Below are positions 32,200 through 42,230 of a stretch of 64,000 bases of DNA, one piece after another. The notes beneath the pieces are model-generated. The model made no database searches. It had not been told where the DNA came from and saw only the letters and a program-made list of their open reading frames with translations. The stretch covers positions 460,001 through 524,000 of the forward strand of contig CAHIKZ030000585.1 in assembly GCA_903632075.3 (NCBI GenBank). The letters are read 5' to 3'. Position 1 is the stretch's first letter, and the number at the start of each line of letters is the position of its first letter. The translations under genes and the position numbers were made by a program. Source of the DNA: Acanthosepion pharaonis. Its lineage: Eukaryota > Mollusca > Cephalopoda > Sepiida > Sepiidae.

Positions 32200-32804
32200 T
32201 GTTGCTCTATTGATAATTGTTTTTTCATTTAAAATTAATGTAAAAATATAAAAGTTTAAAATTTATTTTGTATTCTAATTTATAATGTAAGGTTGGTTTA
32301 GTTAAGTATTGTATTGCTTCTTAAAGTGTCCTTTACGTTCTATGGATAATTTTGTTCGAATATTTGATTTCATTAAAAAATTCGAAACGCGACTTTGTTG
32401 CTTACGTATTAATATCTATTCACGTTTCAGTCCGTTCAAATTTCAATTCTCTTTTTCAGTATCATTTCGTTGGCTTAGCTCGAATTAATATCATCTCATA
32501 TGTAATTTTCTTAACTTTCCTCTTCTTTTGTACCTGTGTCATTTTGAATATACCCCTCTTGTTCTTTTGACTTTCTTTTTCTATCTATTCTTTTGGTAGT
32601 AGGCTTAATTCCTTACGTTTTCTTTGCCTTTCTTTTCTTTTCTCGCCCCCAATTTTTTTTTTTTATTGATTCTTATTTTCTTTCCTTTTTTTTCTTTATA
32701 AAAATCTTTTTTACGTGTACGGAAAATTTTCCAAAAAACGGAAAATGAAGTGATGTTCCATTAACTGAAATTTTAAATAAAATCGTTTATTTTCATCGCT
32801 GTTA

Positions 32805-32864
32805 ACTACTTGATGAGACGTTGATGATTAAACGTCGAAACAAAATGTACAATTTTGTAGTAGT
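32805..32864 (+). ncRNA. Hammerhead ribozyme, near-complete (C3 to U)
   Basis: Stem I ACTAC (32805-32809) pairs with GTAGT (32860-32864). The core is TTGATGA instead of CTGATGA. Stem II GACGT/ACGTC (32817-32821, 32832-32836) has a 10-nt loop, then GAA (32837-32839). Stem III is 7 bp, ACAAAAT/ATTTTGT, with loop GTACA. A17 is at 32859. Everything fits except core C3, which is U at 32810; that change normally harms catalysis, so this may be a recently dead ribozyme. Confidence 0.8.
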
Positions 32865-33000
32865 GACATATATTCTAATGTAACAGTCTATAATAAATAT
32901 TTATTGCTCTACTCTTGTATTGAGACCTGTTTTAAATTAATGCTTTGAACGTTGTTATTTTATTCTTTGTTCTTTTAAATTTATAAATATATTATAAATA

Positions 33001-33106
33001 GTGAATTTAGTTAATATTGTAAAGTAGTAGTCATACAAAGAAGAAATCTGTGAAGGTTTATTCGTTGTATGACTACTTCTTTACAATATTAACTAAACTG
33101 CACTAT
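33001..33106. repeat. Hairpin repeat
   Basis: Arms 33001-33045 and 33061-33106 are near-perfect inverted copies with a loop of about 15 nt. A third copy of the arm (CTTTGTATGACTACTTCTTT) lies at 33610-33640 next to (TA)n. Confidence 0.75.
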
Positions 33107-33436
33107 TTAATAGATTTAAAATTTATCCGCAGTAAAAAAAAATTCTGGAAATCTGCTGGGACATTGCTCTAATGATTGGGCCAATTAGTCCATGTGAAGT
33201 TAACGGAAAAATACTTACAACAATAGAAATCGTGAATTGCCACATTACTATATTCATAAACGTTCTCACTTACAATATTCAAAAATAAAAATCTAGCGTC
33301 GCGACTTAGCACGCTCAAAAATTTTGTAATTGTTAATAATAATACACTTTAAAAAAATCTCTCGATCAGTGTTACACTTATTTTCGTCTCGGAATTTTAC
33401 CTGAAATTACCTGAAATTGAAAAATAAAACCCATGA

Positions 33437-33480
33437 CTGAAGATGATACAAGTGGTATCGAAAGTATCTGCAAAATGGAC
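33437..33480 (+). ncRNA. Degenerate hammerhead-like motif
   Basis: CTGAAGA, extra T, stem GATAC/GTATC with AAGTG loop, GAA, stem III AG/CT with TAT loop. The residue at the cleavage position is G, which is not permitted, and stem I is poor. Confidence 0.4.
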
Positions 33481-33640
33481 AAAGCATCTAATCCATTTTA
33501 GTTTTTAAAAACAAGGATCGCGTCGTTCAACGAGAGGTTAGTGAGTTAATGCGTTATTTAATCTGTTTGCGGAGTGATTTCGCCATTAATTACATTAACT
33601 TTCCTGATTTATTCTTTGTATGACTACTTCTTTACAATAT

Positions 33641-33660
33641 ATATATATATATAGCTAATA

Positions 33661-33708
<48 letters not shown>

Positions 33709-33711
33709 TAT
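33641..33711. repeat. (TA)n microsatellite
   Basis: TA run interrupted by GCTAATAG near 33655. Confidence 0.95.
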
Positions 33712-34345
33712 GGAATGGACAAAGTCCGACAATTATTTTAAGATATTTTTATGTTTATACATTCTTTTTATAGATACGAATATTTAAGTAAATGCTCTGT
33801 TTATAATAAACAGTATTAAACAACATTTACCGGCTTGAATGTCCGAGAAATTTTCACAGTAAATATTCGTCCTCCGACAGGATTCGAAACTGTATCCTAT
33901 ACGGAACCGTCATTTAGCTTGACGTGCGTTTACCGATTTGGCCTCAGAGGAGCGTTCGGTTAGTAAGGTCCCAATGTGTGACGTCATTTGTTTACATTTG
34001 GATGCGCTTTGAGCAGATATGAATGTACGTGAGAGATTCATGGAAGATGGAAGTTTAAAGACTGTAAATTCGACCTTGCTAACCGATCGCTCCTCTGTGG
34101 CCAAATCGGTCAATGGCGTCAAGCTAAATGACGGTTACGTCTAGGATACAGGTTCGAATCCTGTCGGAGGACGAATATTTTCTGTGAAAAATTTCTCGAC
34201 ATTTAAACCGTGGTAAATATTTTTATACTGTTTATTATAAACAGAACATTTACTAAAATACTTGTATCTATAAAAAAACATTAAACATAAAAATGTCTTT
34301 AATAAATAAATTGTCGGACCTTTGTCCATTTCTTAATATATGACG
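33712..34345. mobile_element. Inverted pair of SINE family E copies
   Basis: Left copy 33712-33985 (minus) and right copy 34080-34345 (plus) are reverse complements around a shared centre. Each has A box TGGCC-AAATCGG or its complement, and B box GGTTCGAATCC (right, about 34152; the left copy has GATTCGAAAC). The centre carries a perfect CRE and a forkhead-like site. Confidence 0.75.
33979..33996 (+). promoter_or_regulatory. CRE plus forkhead-like site in SINE E
   Basis: TGACGTCA at 33979-33986 followed by TGTTTACA at 33989. The same pair occurs at 34341-34357 and 60327-60343. Binding is inferred from sequence only. Confidence 0.45.
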
Positions 34346-34543
34346 TCATTTGTTTACATTTGATACGCCAGAGCAGTTATGAATGTACGAGATTCATGGA
34401 AGATTGAAGTTTATAAGCAGTAAATTCGACCTTGCCTACCGGACGCTCCTTTGTGGCCGAGAGCTTAGGCACGTCAGCGTAAATGACGGTTCCGTATAGG
34501 ATGCAGGTTCGAATCCTGTCAAAATTTCTCGGACATTCAGGCT

Positions 34544-34550
<7 letters not shown>
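34346..34550 (+). mobile_element. SINE family E, third copy
   Basis: Starts after TGACGTCA at 34341 and includes the B box GGTTCGAATCC (about 34506). Truncated at the 34550 TA run. Confidence 0.7.
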
Positions 34551-34594
<44 letters not shown>

Positions 34595-34595
34595 C
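34550..34595. repeat. (TA)n(GA)n microsatellite
   Basis: TA followed by GA repeats. Confidence 0.95.
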
Positions 34596-34878
34596 TAATA
34601 GATCTATTATTTATATAATGTTTCTCGCTATGATCTGAATGCTAATAATCCTGTCACATGGACTTATCAGTCAGGAGTTTGCTTTCTTAAACACATTATA
34701 ATTACGGCACAAGCAGCTATAAGAAATGTAATGCTGATTGTGATGGTAGCAAGAAGTGTGATCTTTGCTCTGTTCAACTTCCTTTCAATAGAGTCTTAAT
34801 AATAGATGACCGGTTTCTATAGAAACTTGGATCAAAGCCTGTGTTACGTTTGACGTATATTGTCATAATTAATGCTCG

Positions 34879-34989
34879 GCTTGCGGCCATATCCCATTGA
34901 AACATCGGTTCTCGTACGATCAGCGGAGTTAAGCCTTGTCTAGACTGGTCAGTACATAGATGGGTGATATACCAGGTGCTGTAAGCATG
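34879..34989 (+). rRNA. 5S rRNA-like pseudogene
   Basis: Follows the 5S consensus: GCGGCCATATC, CATCGGTTCTCGT, CGATCAGCGGAGTTAAGC and GATGGGTGA, ending GGTGCTGTAAGC. About ten bases are missing in the C box region, and other changes show it is not a working 5S gene. It runs straight into a tRNA-like SINE head. Confidence 0.75.
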
Positions 34990-35100
34990 GATGTGTAGGT
35001 GGTATAATGGACATCGGTTCGGAATTGTAAATCCGAGAGCCGAGTTTCAATTCCAGTTGGGTTCATTATATTTTCCTATGCCCAGGGGAAGTTAATGCTT
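34990..35100 (+). mobile_element. SINE family C head fused to 5S-like sequence
   Basis: A box TGGTATAATGG (about 35001) and a degenerate B box GAGTTTCAATTCC (about 35041) lie immediately after the 5S-like unit. Together they resemble a 5S-tRNA chimeric SINE head, a design known in other animals. Confidence 0.6.
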
Positions 35101-35149
35101 CACTAAAGAAAATCAATTAATATGAAAGAAAACTTTCATGACATTAATC

Positions 35150-35320
35150 TATAGGGTGTGCCAATAATTTGGACCGATTTTAAACGTGAATTAAGTTTAA
35201 GCGTCTAATGATTTTTTTTTCTTTTTCTTTCATATTTAACAACTTAAGTCTTTGGAAATGTCAACCATGGAAATTTAATTCACATTTAAAATCGGTCCAA
35301 TTTATTGGAACACCCTTTAT
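35150..35320. mobile_element. MITE with 45-bp TIRs
   Basis: Ends match over about 45 bp as inverted repeats beginning TAGGGTGT-CCAATAA and continuing TTGGACCGATTTTAAA. It is likely mariner-derived. Half copies are at 46495-46575 and 46975-47060. Confidence 0.75.
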
Positions 35321-35832
35321 TTAATATCCTACAATTTCTAAAAGAAATAAAACTCTATTCCAAATTATAACTTTAACTAAACTACAAAATAAAGCACGCA
35401 TCCCCGCCTATAGTAATTATGTCCACGCAAACATCTATATGTACAAAATCTGAGTATCATCTACCATGTATTCAATTGTGAAAGCAGAATGGTATATTTT
35501 TATTACCTCAGAAATCTCATGAAAATTAAATTTTTGGCATTAAATGACCCATAAGGAGTTGATATGCCGTTAAAAAAAGGTTTAAGTATCTGCGAAGTTA
35601 AAAAGTGGATGGAAAATGCGACATCGAAATCCGGGCCCACTTTGGATTAGCGAAAGATGCCTTCCAAAAGTTAAGAAATACTAGAACACAAGAGAATTTA
35701 TCAACCCTCTTGTATGGAAATGAATGCTAGCCAATATGCTCGCAGGAGAAGAGAAAACTTAAGCTAATAGAAATGTGGTTCTACAGAAGGTTGCTGAGAA
35801 TTCCATGGATGGATTTGCGTAAACAACAAGAA

Positions 35833-36228
35833 AGACTTACCTGTCTATATTTCTAAGATGAAATATTATGTACATTATTTACATTATTCGGACTGTTGTC
35901 CTCACTTCCTTAGCCGGGTATTGAACTCACTCTCTTTGGGTCCTGTCACTGGATCTAACTAACTGTGCCATGTGTAGAGTTCAATACCCGTTTAAGGCAG
36001 TGGAGAACTTTCAGAGTGGAATTAATTAACAGGAGATAACTGACAACTGACATCCATTAAACATGGCACGTGGAACTAGAACAGTCTACCAGGTGAGGGA
36101 AATAAAGGGTCCAGTTCGACATTCCAACCACCTGAAGAAGGCCGGAGCGTACAACGGCCGAAACGTTGTAACAAATATGGCGACAAATATGAGGACAATA
36201 GTCCGAATAATGTAAATAAGGAAGACTT
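35833..36228 (+). mobile_element. Family A2 SINE in LINE (first insertion)
   Basis: Flanked by AAAGACTTA (about 35832) and GGAAGACTTA (about 36214). The plus-strand arm at 36131-36170 has CACCTGAAGA, extra A, stem GGCCG/CGGCC, then GAAACGTTGT. The left inverted arm is largely deleted; the head carries reversed and forward tRNA-like pieces. Confidence 0.7.
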
Positions 36229-36463
36229 ATATATATATATAAAAAAGTGTAACAAAGATAACATTTATAAACAGAATCAGAAAAAGACGGCTGACATTTC
36301 TGTGGCACATAATGCGGAAAGGAAGACTGTGACACTCCCATGGCATATCGACGGTAAGAAAGACAGGGGAAGGTAGTGGGCCAGTTACCTGAAGAGCACG
36401 TGTGAATAGATTGCAAAACGGGGGTGTGGCGTGAGATTTTGCAACACCACAAACGTTGCCAAG

Positions 36464-36640
36464 TGCTACAAGGATTATTTACATTATTTCCATTGTTCGA
36501 CCTGCTGTCTTCAACTTTACTGCTATATTCTCGACGTTCGGCGGTCGTACCCGCCGGTCTTCTGCAGATGATAGGAATTTCGAACAATGTAAATAATGTA
36601 AATAATTACATAAATATATAGACAGATTTGCTACAAGGAT
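36464..36640. mobile_element. Family A2 foldback (second insertion, 12-bp duplication)
   Basis: The 153-bp insert (36476-36628) is flanked by TGCTACAAGGAT at 36464-36475 and 36629-36640. It retains one arm with the degraded ribozyme-like stem and a short inverted end. Confidence 0.75.
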
Positions 36641-36747
36641 ATTACGGAGAGCAATGGTCTATTTTCTAAAGAGACATGTCATATAGAAGAAGTCATGGAA
36701 GCAGCTCCTCTAAGCGGCGTCTACCCAAACACTGTTTTATAATGATT

Positions 36748-36825
36748 TATTAATCATAGCTTAGATGCAGTCCAAGGACGAAAATTGGTAGAGCCCAGTG
36801 AGGATCGAACTCACTACTTTCCCGC
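36748..36825 (-). mobile_element. SINE family F fragment
   Basis: The complement of a tRNA-like head with B box GAGTTCGATCC (about 36805), preceded by the AGCTTAGATG end. It matches the array at 57395-58055. Confidence 0.65.
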
Positions 36826-37275
36826 CAATCTAGTACTGCGCTTAAATTCATAAAGTCTAAGTATCATAGCGGGAAGTTCTTCACAACAATTACAATGAAA
36901 GTATTTATAGAAAGGGCACACGGAAGTTATGTTACGGCGCCGGGAAAGTGACTGATGTCGAAATGCCAGGTTAGCACTAACAACATTGCAGATCTTGGGG
37001 AATTTTATCAAAAATCTCTAAAGCACCATACGAGATGTGACAGCAATATTCAAAGGCAGGATTATTGGTAGACTTATAAATATGCAAAATAGATTCTCGC
37101 AAGACATTGTATTGCACAAAACAATACACCAACTTCCTTAGCTGAAGACTTAGCAATTGATTCAATAGACTCTTTCCACTTCATGTCAGCAGAAAACGTT
37201 AGTCCGAGGAGGCACAATGAGTCACTCTCCGGGCGGTTAACACCTAGCGAGACAAGCCGACTACACATCATACTG
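36822..37275 (-). pseudogene. Jockey/CR1-like LINE RT C-terminal fragment
   Basis: The minus strand reads LCLLGLTFSADMKWKESIES, IAKSSAKEVGVLFCA, ILHIYKSTNNPAFEYCCHIS and later HQSLSRRRNITSVCPFYKYF with EFKRSTRLAGK. It is the longest copy of this LINE's RT tail here, covering the block before CMEYCCHIW as well. Frameshifted. SINE F fragments lie on both sides. Confidence 0.8.
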
Positions 37276-37289
37276 AGTCGAGGTGGCCA

Positions 37290-37412
37290 AAAATGATTTT
37301 CTAATGGTAGCTTAGATGTGGCACAATGCCGAAAAGATCGAACTCACTACTCAGTTTGTAAAGTGAGACAAGCTTGCAAACCATTACACCACAGCGATAT
37401 GCCCCCCCAAAA
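37290..37412 (-). mobile_element. SINE family F copy
   Basis: TAGCTTAGATGTGGCACAAT end, B box complement GATCGAACTCACTAC, and an anticodon/A-box side with GTGAGACAAGCTTGC and ACCATTACACCACAG. 37415-38180 shows nothing recognisable. Confidence 0.7.
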
Positions 37413-38182
37413 AAACTTTTTAGATATACATCTAAGTTTTACTGAATGACCTTTACGGGTTATATAACCGGCTAAAATCGGCGTCTGCTAATTAAAGGAG
37501 TAGAAGGAAATTTAACGCAAAAGTTTATTTTAAGAATAATTTACACAAATTTCTGGAATTGAATCATGATAAAGTAATGGCTTATCACGTCTATGTCGTT
37601 TTTTTTTTTTTTTTTAGATACACGTGAATTATTTATTTTATTGTTGCCAGAGCCCGACATCTCGTGAATAATGGAGTACAGCTGTTATTTAATACATTTG
37701 CTGTTTATGTCAGTGTCGGATTCATCGTTGTCTCCACGGAGACAACATCTGCTATTTTCTGTCTTGCAGTCTTTGACTTTTATGTAATTTCTTCCAATCC
37801 AGCTGTAACTTTGGGATCCTCTTTCCATTTTCTGTTCCCTCATAGATTTCCGTTCGCGAATTTATACTGTTATGTCACTCTGTGGGGGAATCAGTGACGG
37901 GCGGGTTCAGGAGGGTTAGAGAGAATGGCATCGCTACCCTCACGCACAGCCAAGCAGAATATCGATATGTGCTGGATTTGATGCACGCGAATCAATCGAT
38001 ATTCTGATGCCGAGTAACGAAACTAATTTTTACCTTTTAAGCTCCCTTTTAATCATTGGAAATAAAAATAGAATCTGTACTCGCTCTTTGAGAGAATCCC
38101 ATCTTTGCACGAGCATCCATTCATTCAATAATCTATGCACATGTCTTATTAAATCTAGGAGAAAAGTGTTATCTACACACAC

Positions 38183-38185
<3 letters not shown>

Positions 38186-38222
<37 letters not shown>
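38186..38222. repeat. (TA)n microsatellite
   Basis: TA run; 38330-38460 beyond it holds a repeat related to 56640-56740, with a decayed CTGAAGATGATC motif. Confidence 0.95.
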
Positions 38223-38224
<2 letters not shown>

Positions 38225-38459
38225 TATGTGTGAAGGTGTGTATTTAAAGAGATAGGTTTAACAGGAAATAAGTGCGCCTAGCGGAGCGTGTATGTGATAC
38301 GAATGTTTTTGTATATTCACACACAATAATATACATATTTTTCCCCAAGTACTTTCGATATTTTCTAAGATTATTTTCAAGAGTTTGTCCTTGTAATTTA
38401 CCCCTGAAGATGATCTTGGGCACGTTTCCACAATCTTATCGCAATTTAAACAATATCCA

Positions 38460-38466
<7 letters not shown>

Positions 38467-38518
<52 letters not shown>
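38467..38518. repeat. (TA)n microsatellite
   Basis: TA run joined directly to family A copy 3. Confidence 0.95.
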
Positions 38519-38521
<3 letters not shown>

Positions 38522-38585
38522 AGTGAACATTGAAGTCAACACTTTGAGGCGATAGGCTGTTTCATGCTAGACGCGATCGTCAGGA
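38519..38585 (-). repeat. Family A repeat, copy 3, truncated
   Basis: Same arm as copies 1 and 2, with a hammerhead-like core CTGACGA, T, CGC-GCA-type stem, T, GAAACAG on the minus strand. It stops where a family G sequence starts. Stem I is lost. Confidence 0.6.
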
Positions 38586-38722
38586 CGATATTTAACAGTC
38601 CCCCAACGAAGAATATATGTGGCACAAGGCCAAGTTTAACGTGGGTTTCTCCGAGCCCGTAGGCTCGGCCAAAAAATAATCCCTTAGAACCCGCATAAGT
38701 CTATTTTGGCGGTTATTTTGCC
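38586..38722 (+). mobile_element. Family G retroposon, 5' part
   Basis: ATATGTGGCACAAGGCCAAG, GAGCCCGTAGGCTCGGCC and AGAACCCGCATAAG match the family G copies at 27341 and 40566. Confidence 0.65.
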
Positions 38723-38779
38723 GGAAGTTATTTATTTGTTTATGTATTTATTTGGGTTAGATTATTTTGCTTGTTTCTA

Positions 38780-39655
38780 TTTATTTTTTATTTTTATTTT
38801 TTTTCTTATCTATTTATTTATTTATTTTTATTTTAATCGGTGTTTTATTAACGTCGTAAAAATGTATTTGTATCGCTTATTTAATAGTTTTGTTTTGATT
38901 TGGGAAGATAATTAAAGCTATTTATTCAAATTTGGGGTAGACTCCTGTAGTTTATTCTAACTATTATTTTGGCTGGAGCAGTTTTTAATTTGTTTATCAC
39001 TTCATTTATTTATTTGGATTGATTGCCTTTACTTGTTTTTTTCTAACGATTAATTTATCGGGATCGGTTTGTTAGTTTAATTATTTTGGATTAATTTACT
39101 TTACTTGTTTTTTTTATTACGTATTTATTATACTGTATATTTTTATTTACTCTTTTCGGTTTTCGATTTTTAAGTAACGTGGTATTTTTTTATCGTTATA
39201 TAACAGTTATAGCTATGTTTTTCGACCGATTTTTGGTTTGATTTTTATAGTTTAACTTATATTTTGGTTATAATGGTTTGTTAATTTGTTTATTATTTAC
39301 TTTATTTATTTGGGTTCATTGATTTTGTTTTTTATTTTTATTTATTTATTCTATTTCGTCTATTCTAACGGGTGTGATTTGGTAATTTGTTTGGGTTAAT
39401 TTATTTTACTTATTTTATTGTCATTTTGTTTATTTATTTATTTGTTTATTTTATTTATTTATTTTTCAGTTTTCGATTTTTAAGTAACGTAGTAAGAATT
39501 TGTTTTCATGTCTGCATTTTGAGACGAGCTCCGATCGTTTATTTAATAATTTATTTTGGTCTGGGAAGGTAATGATAGCTATTTTTTCCTCCAAGCAATG
39601 TTTGCAAGTTTTTGATTGGTTGTTGTAGGCTGGTGATCTTTTCCTTATTTTCAAG
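38780..39655 (-). pseudogene. Tandem Penelope GIY-YIG endonuclease remnants
   Basis: The best copy (39655-39466) reads KTCKHCLEEKIAIITFPDQN, then KLLNKRSELVSKCRHENKFL. Decayed repeats of the same end lie at about 39165-39230 and 38850-38935, separated by A/T-rich (AAATAAAT on the minus strand) DNA. Each ends with the TTTTCGATTTTTAAGTAACG terminus. Serial 5'-truncated copies fit the tandem habit of Penelope-like elements. Confidence 0.6.
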
Positions 39656-39954
39656 ATATTTTTCGTGTGATGTGCGTTTCGTTTTTAATTTCCCAGATAT
39701 ATTTACAAAGCATTGTGCTATTCGAGTATTTACTATTTGTGAAAGATGTTTTGTGTGCATAATTTCTTTGTTTCCAGGGTCCTTCAATTACTCCTATGTA
39801 TACTTTTTCTTCATTATCTGGTGATTTTATCGTGGCTTGGTATATTATGTTGTTTTGTAAGCAATTACTGTTTAAGGGACATTCGTTCTTGCAAAACTTA
39901 AGGATGTCTCAGTTTCAGTTATTTCCCTTTTCGTAACTCAACTCTCCAAGTTTC

Positions 39955-40500
39955 TGTATTGTAGTCACAACTATTTGGGTCAATTCACTCTTTCTTTTTA
40001 TGTTACATGTGCTTTCAGACGTAGGCGATCACGGCTCTCCACCTCCCTCTATCTCTTGCTCCCTCCAGACCACGTTCTGTTATCCACCTGCTTTTCCTTG
40101 TCTCATTTCCCTCTATTTGACCCGTGAGTATCAGATTCTTCTGTCCCTCCTTCCTCATTATGTGTCGCAGAAAACTTCAGCTGCCTCTCCCTGATGCTAA
40201 CTACAAGCCTCGTTTGTAACCTCTCTAAGACCTCATCGTTGCTCACACACGCTCAGTCCATGATATCCTTAGCATCCTTCTGTAGAACCATATCTCCGTC
40301 GCCTCGAGTCTCTTCTTCATCTTTGAGGAAATCGTCCAACATTCGCTGCCATAAAGAAGGACAGATGTCACGTAACGGTTCAGTATTCTTTTCTTTGTTG
40401 CCAAAGAAATCCTCCTTTCTCGCAGCACTCTGCCCAGCTTTTGGAATGTGTCCTTGGCCATCCCAATACGTCTACGGATCAGTGTTGCACAAGTCATTAG
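39955..40500 (-). pseudogene. RTE-like LINE RT C-terminal region
   Basis: An open stretch of 84 codons reads RRRIGMAKDTFQKLGRVLRE, SVLLYGSECWTISSKMKKRL and IWFYRRMLRISWTERV, typical of the thumb and tail of RTE-type reverse transcriptase. Downstream (to 39955) SNDEVLERLQTRLVVSI and a 3' end follow with stops. The 5' part is missing. Confidence 0.8.
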
Positions 40501-40552
40501 ATTACTTAAACCAAAGCTTTGATCTACAGCGTTCTGTGTCCTTGGGGCACTA

Positions 40553-40814
40553 GTGTATGAACATTATAGCTGTACCAACCTTACAGCAACCGCCGTCTGT
40601 CAAACTCTCTGCATTGCAGAGAGGAACCCGGAAGAAGCTTTGCCGAAGGGCAAGGTTTCGTTCGGGGAGGTTAAGACAGCTCTTGAACCCGCCTGGGTTC
40701 GAAAGGCTATATTTTTGGCCGGGCCTACGGGCTCGAGTGACCACGTAAAACTCGGCCTTGTTCCACATGCGACCCCTCGTAGGGGGACAGCTAAATATCT
40801 CGTGTATGAACATT
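40553..40814 (-). mobile_element. Family G retroposon with 13-bp target duplication
   Basis: The 236-bp insert (40566-40801) is flanked by GTGTATGAACATT at 40553-40565 and 40802-40814. On the minus strand it begins GAGATATTTAGCTGTCCCC and contains GAGCCCGTAGGCCCGGCC and GCAGAGAGTTTGAC. Overlapping frames on both strands are incidental. Confidence 0.75.
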
Positions 40815-41149
40815 TGGGTCTCAGTACTCGTTTTTTACAAGAACTCATATTACAATTTGTTGCTTTTCTCTAGCACTCTGCATTATTGTTCCCCATATTG
40901 TATTCATGTCTATTCTTGTTTGAAATAGATGATTCCGTACATTTTCATATTTTCCAGTGATATTCTGGGTCTATTGTTTCAACCTCATCCCACAGGGGGC
41001 GGTGATTTCCCTTTGCCCTCAATATAATCAGCTACACCTGATTTTTCTGTTTAACCTCATATTACGACTTTACGGTGTTCCTGCATATTTATCTTAAGGG
41101 GGGGCTTTTCTCCTTCATATTTCTTGCCACAACTGAAATATCAACCAAG

Positions 41150-41610
41150 GTAAAGGCAATAATCAACATCAGTAAACCCGATCTGAGTTACCTGTGAGGA
41201 GTCAGTACTGAAGAAGGATCTCAACTTTGAAACAACCATTAGATTGATTCCATACTTGGAGATCCTTTCCCGAATCGAGTAAATATTCTTGAACATTCCT
41301 AAGGCTTAGGCGGATGAGTTAAGATGGAAAGTGAAACAGACACTGGAGAAAGCCAAGCCGCGCAAATCAAACATCACAAAACTGGAGAGGCTGGCAATCG
41401 AAACCCTACAGTAGAATGACAACATCATACTACCAGCTGATAAAGGCAATGCGATTGTAAGGATGAACAGATCGGAATATACAGAAAAACTGGAAGACCT
41501 CATTAGAAATGGTCGCTAAAGTAAATAAAGATCCAACACTGAAAACTGTCGCAGATCCTAATCAAGAACAAAGGCAAGGATCACTTCCCATCAAAGACTT
41601 ACTGGCAGTT
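41150..41610 (+). pseudogene. Penelope-like RT N-terminal region
   Basis: EEGLNFETTIRLIPYLEILS, ADELRWKVKQTLEKAKPRKS, NITKLERLAIETLQ, NDNIILPADKGNAIVRMN and EYTEKLEDLIRNGR occur in order with a few stops. The PADKGNA block is a hallmark of the Penelope-like RT N-terminal half. Truncated at the (TA)n run at 41627. Confidence 0.75.
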
Positions 41611-41622
41611 ATCACAAGCAAC

Positions 41623-41626
<4 letters not shown>

Positions 41627-41668
<42 letters not shown>
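41627..41668. repeat. (TA)n microsatellite
   Basis: TA run at the 3' break of the Penelope fragment. 41670-42140 is unassigned. Confidence 0.95.
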
Positions 41669-41669
<1 letters not shown>

Positions 41670-42142
41670 GGTCTCTCCATAATTCGCAAAGACAGTATTC
41701 ATCTCAGGCAAATTGTTAGCTGCCAAGGCTCTGTGTGCTCTGTGCCACCATCCGAGTCGCTTCTTTGTGGATATAACTGACCCATAAATAGGAAAGTCAC
41801 GATAATATGTTCGAACTTCCGCCCCCCCCTCGTGGAAACAATGAAAGATGCTCTAATTACAGGAAGGAAAAACTGGATCAAGATGACGCAACAAAAAAGG
41901 AGGATAATCATTTCAACTTAGTGCTAAAGAGATCCATTAGAAAAGATCCAACTCAAGCCATAAGACGTTTGGTACGTGAGAGGGGAGTCAAAAGACGACA
42001 GTCCAAAAAACAGTGAAAAAAGACTTGAAAATGAAATCATACGTGAAATGTGTGAGTAAACTTGTTCTTCTAGGACAGAATGTTAGTAAGTTAGAGAAGG
42101 CGAATACAAATGAATATGTAGGTATTTATGGATATAGATTTT

Positions 42143-42144
<2 letters not shown>

Positions 42145-42190
<46 letters not shown>

Positions 42191-42230
42191 AGAGAGAGAG
42201 AGAGAGAGCGTGAGAAAGAGAGAGAGAGAG
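42145..42230. repeat. (TA)n(GA)n microsatellite
   Basis: TA followed by GA repeats. Confidence 0.95.

Larger units (their letters stand above)
35581..36720 (+). pseudogene. RTE-like LINE 3' region, split by two SINEs
   Basis: The LINE reads AHFGLAKDAFQKLRNTRTQE, then LIEMWFYRRLLRIPWMD (35581-35840), resumes with ESEKDG and CGTxCGKEDCDTPMAY-like residues (36243-36463), and finishes with a 3' block at 36629-36720. The missing pieces are family A2 insertions at 35841-36220 and 36476-36628. Frameshifts and stops abound. Confidence 0.75.

Noticed and set aside
34152..34170. Perfect B boxes suggesting true tRNA genes (also 60501, 62651, 18140)
   Set aside because: Acceptor and anticodon stems do not fold, and each sits in a SINE with a shared non-tRNA body.
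34655..34700. Minus strand CTGATAAGTCC...GGA, resembling a hammerhead core
   Set aside because: G8 is changed and the GAAA box is absent. At best a decayed relic.
37664..37897. 77-codon frame in unannotated DNA
   Set aside because: Hydrophobic and short, no supporting signals.
41205..41225. CTGAAGA...TTTGAAAC, hammerhead-like
   Set aside because: It lies in the Penelope RT reading frame (EEGLNFETT) and the putative stem II does not pair.
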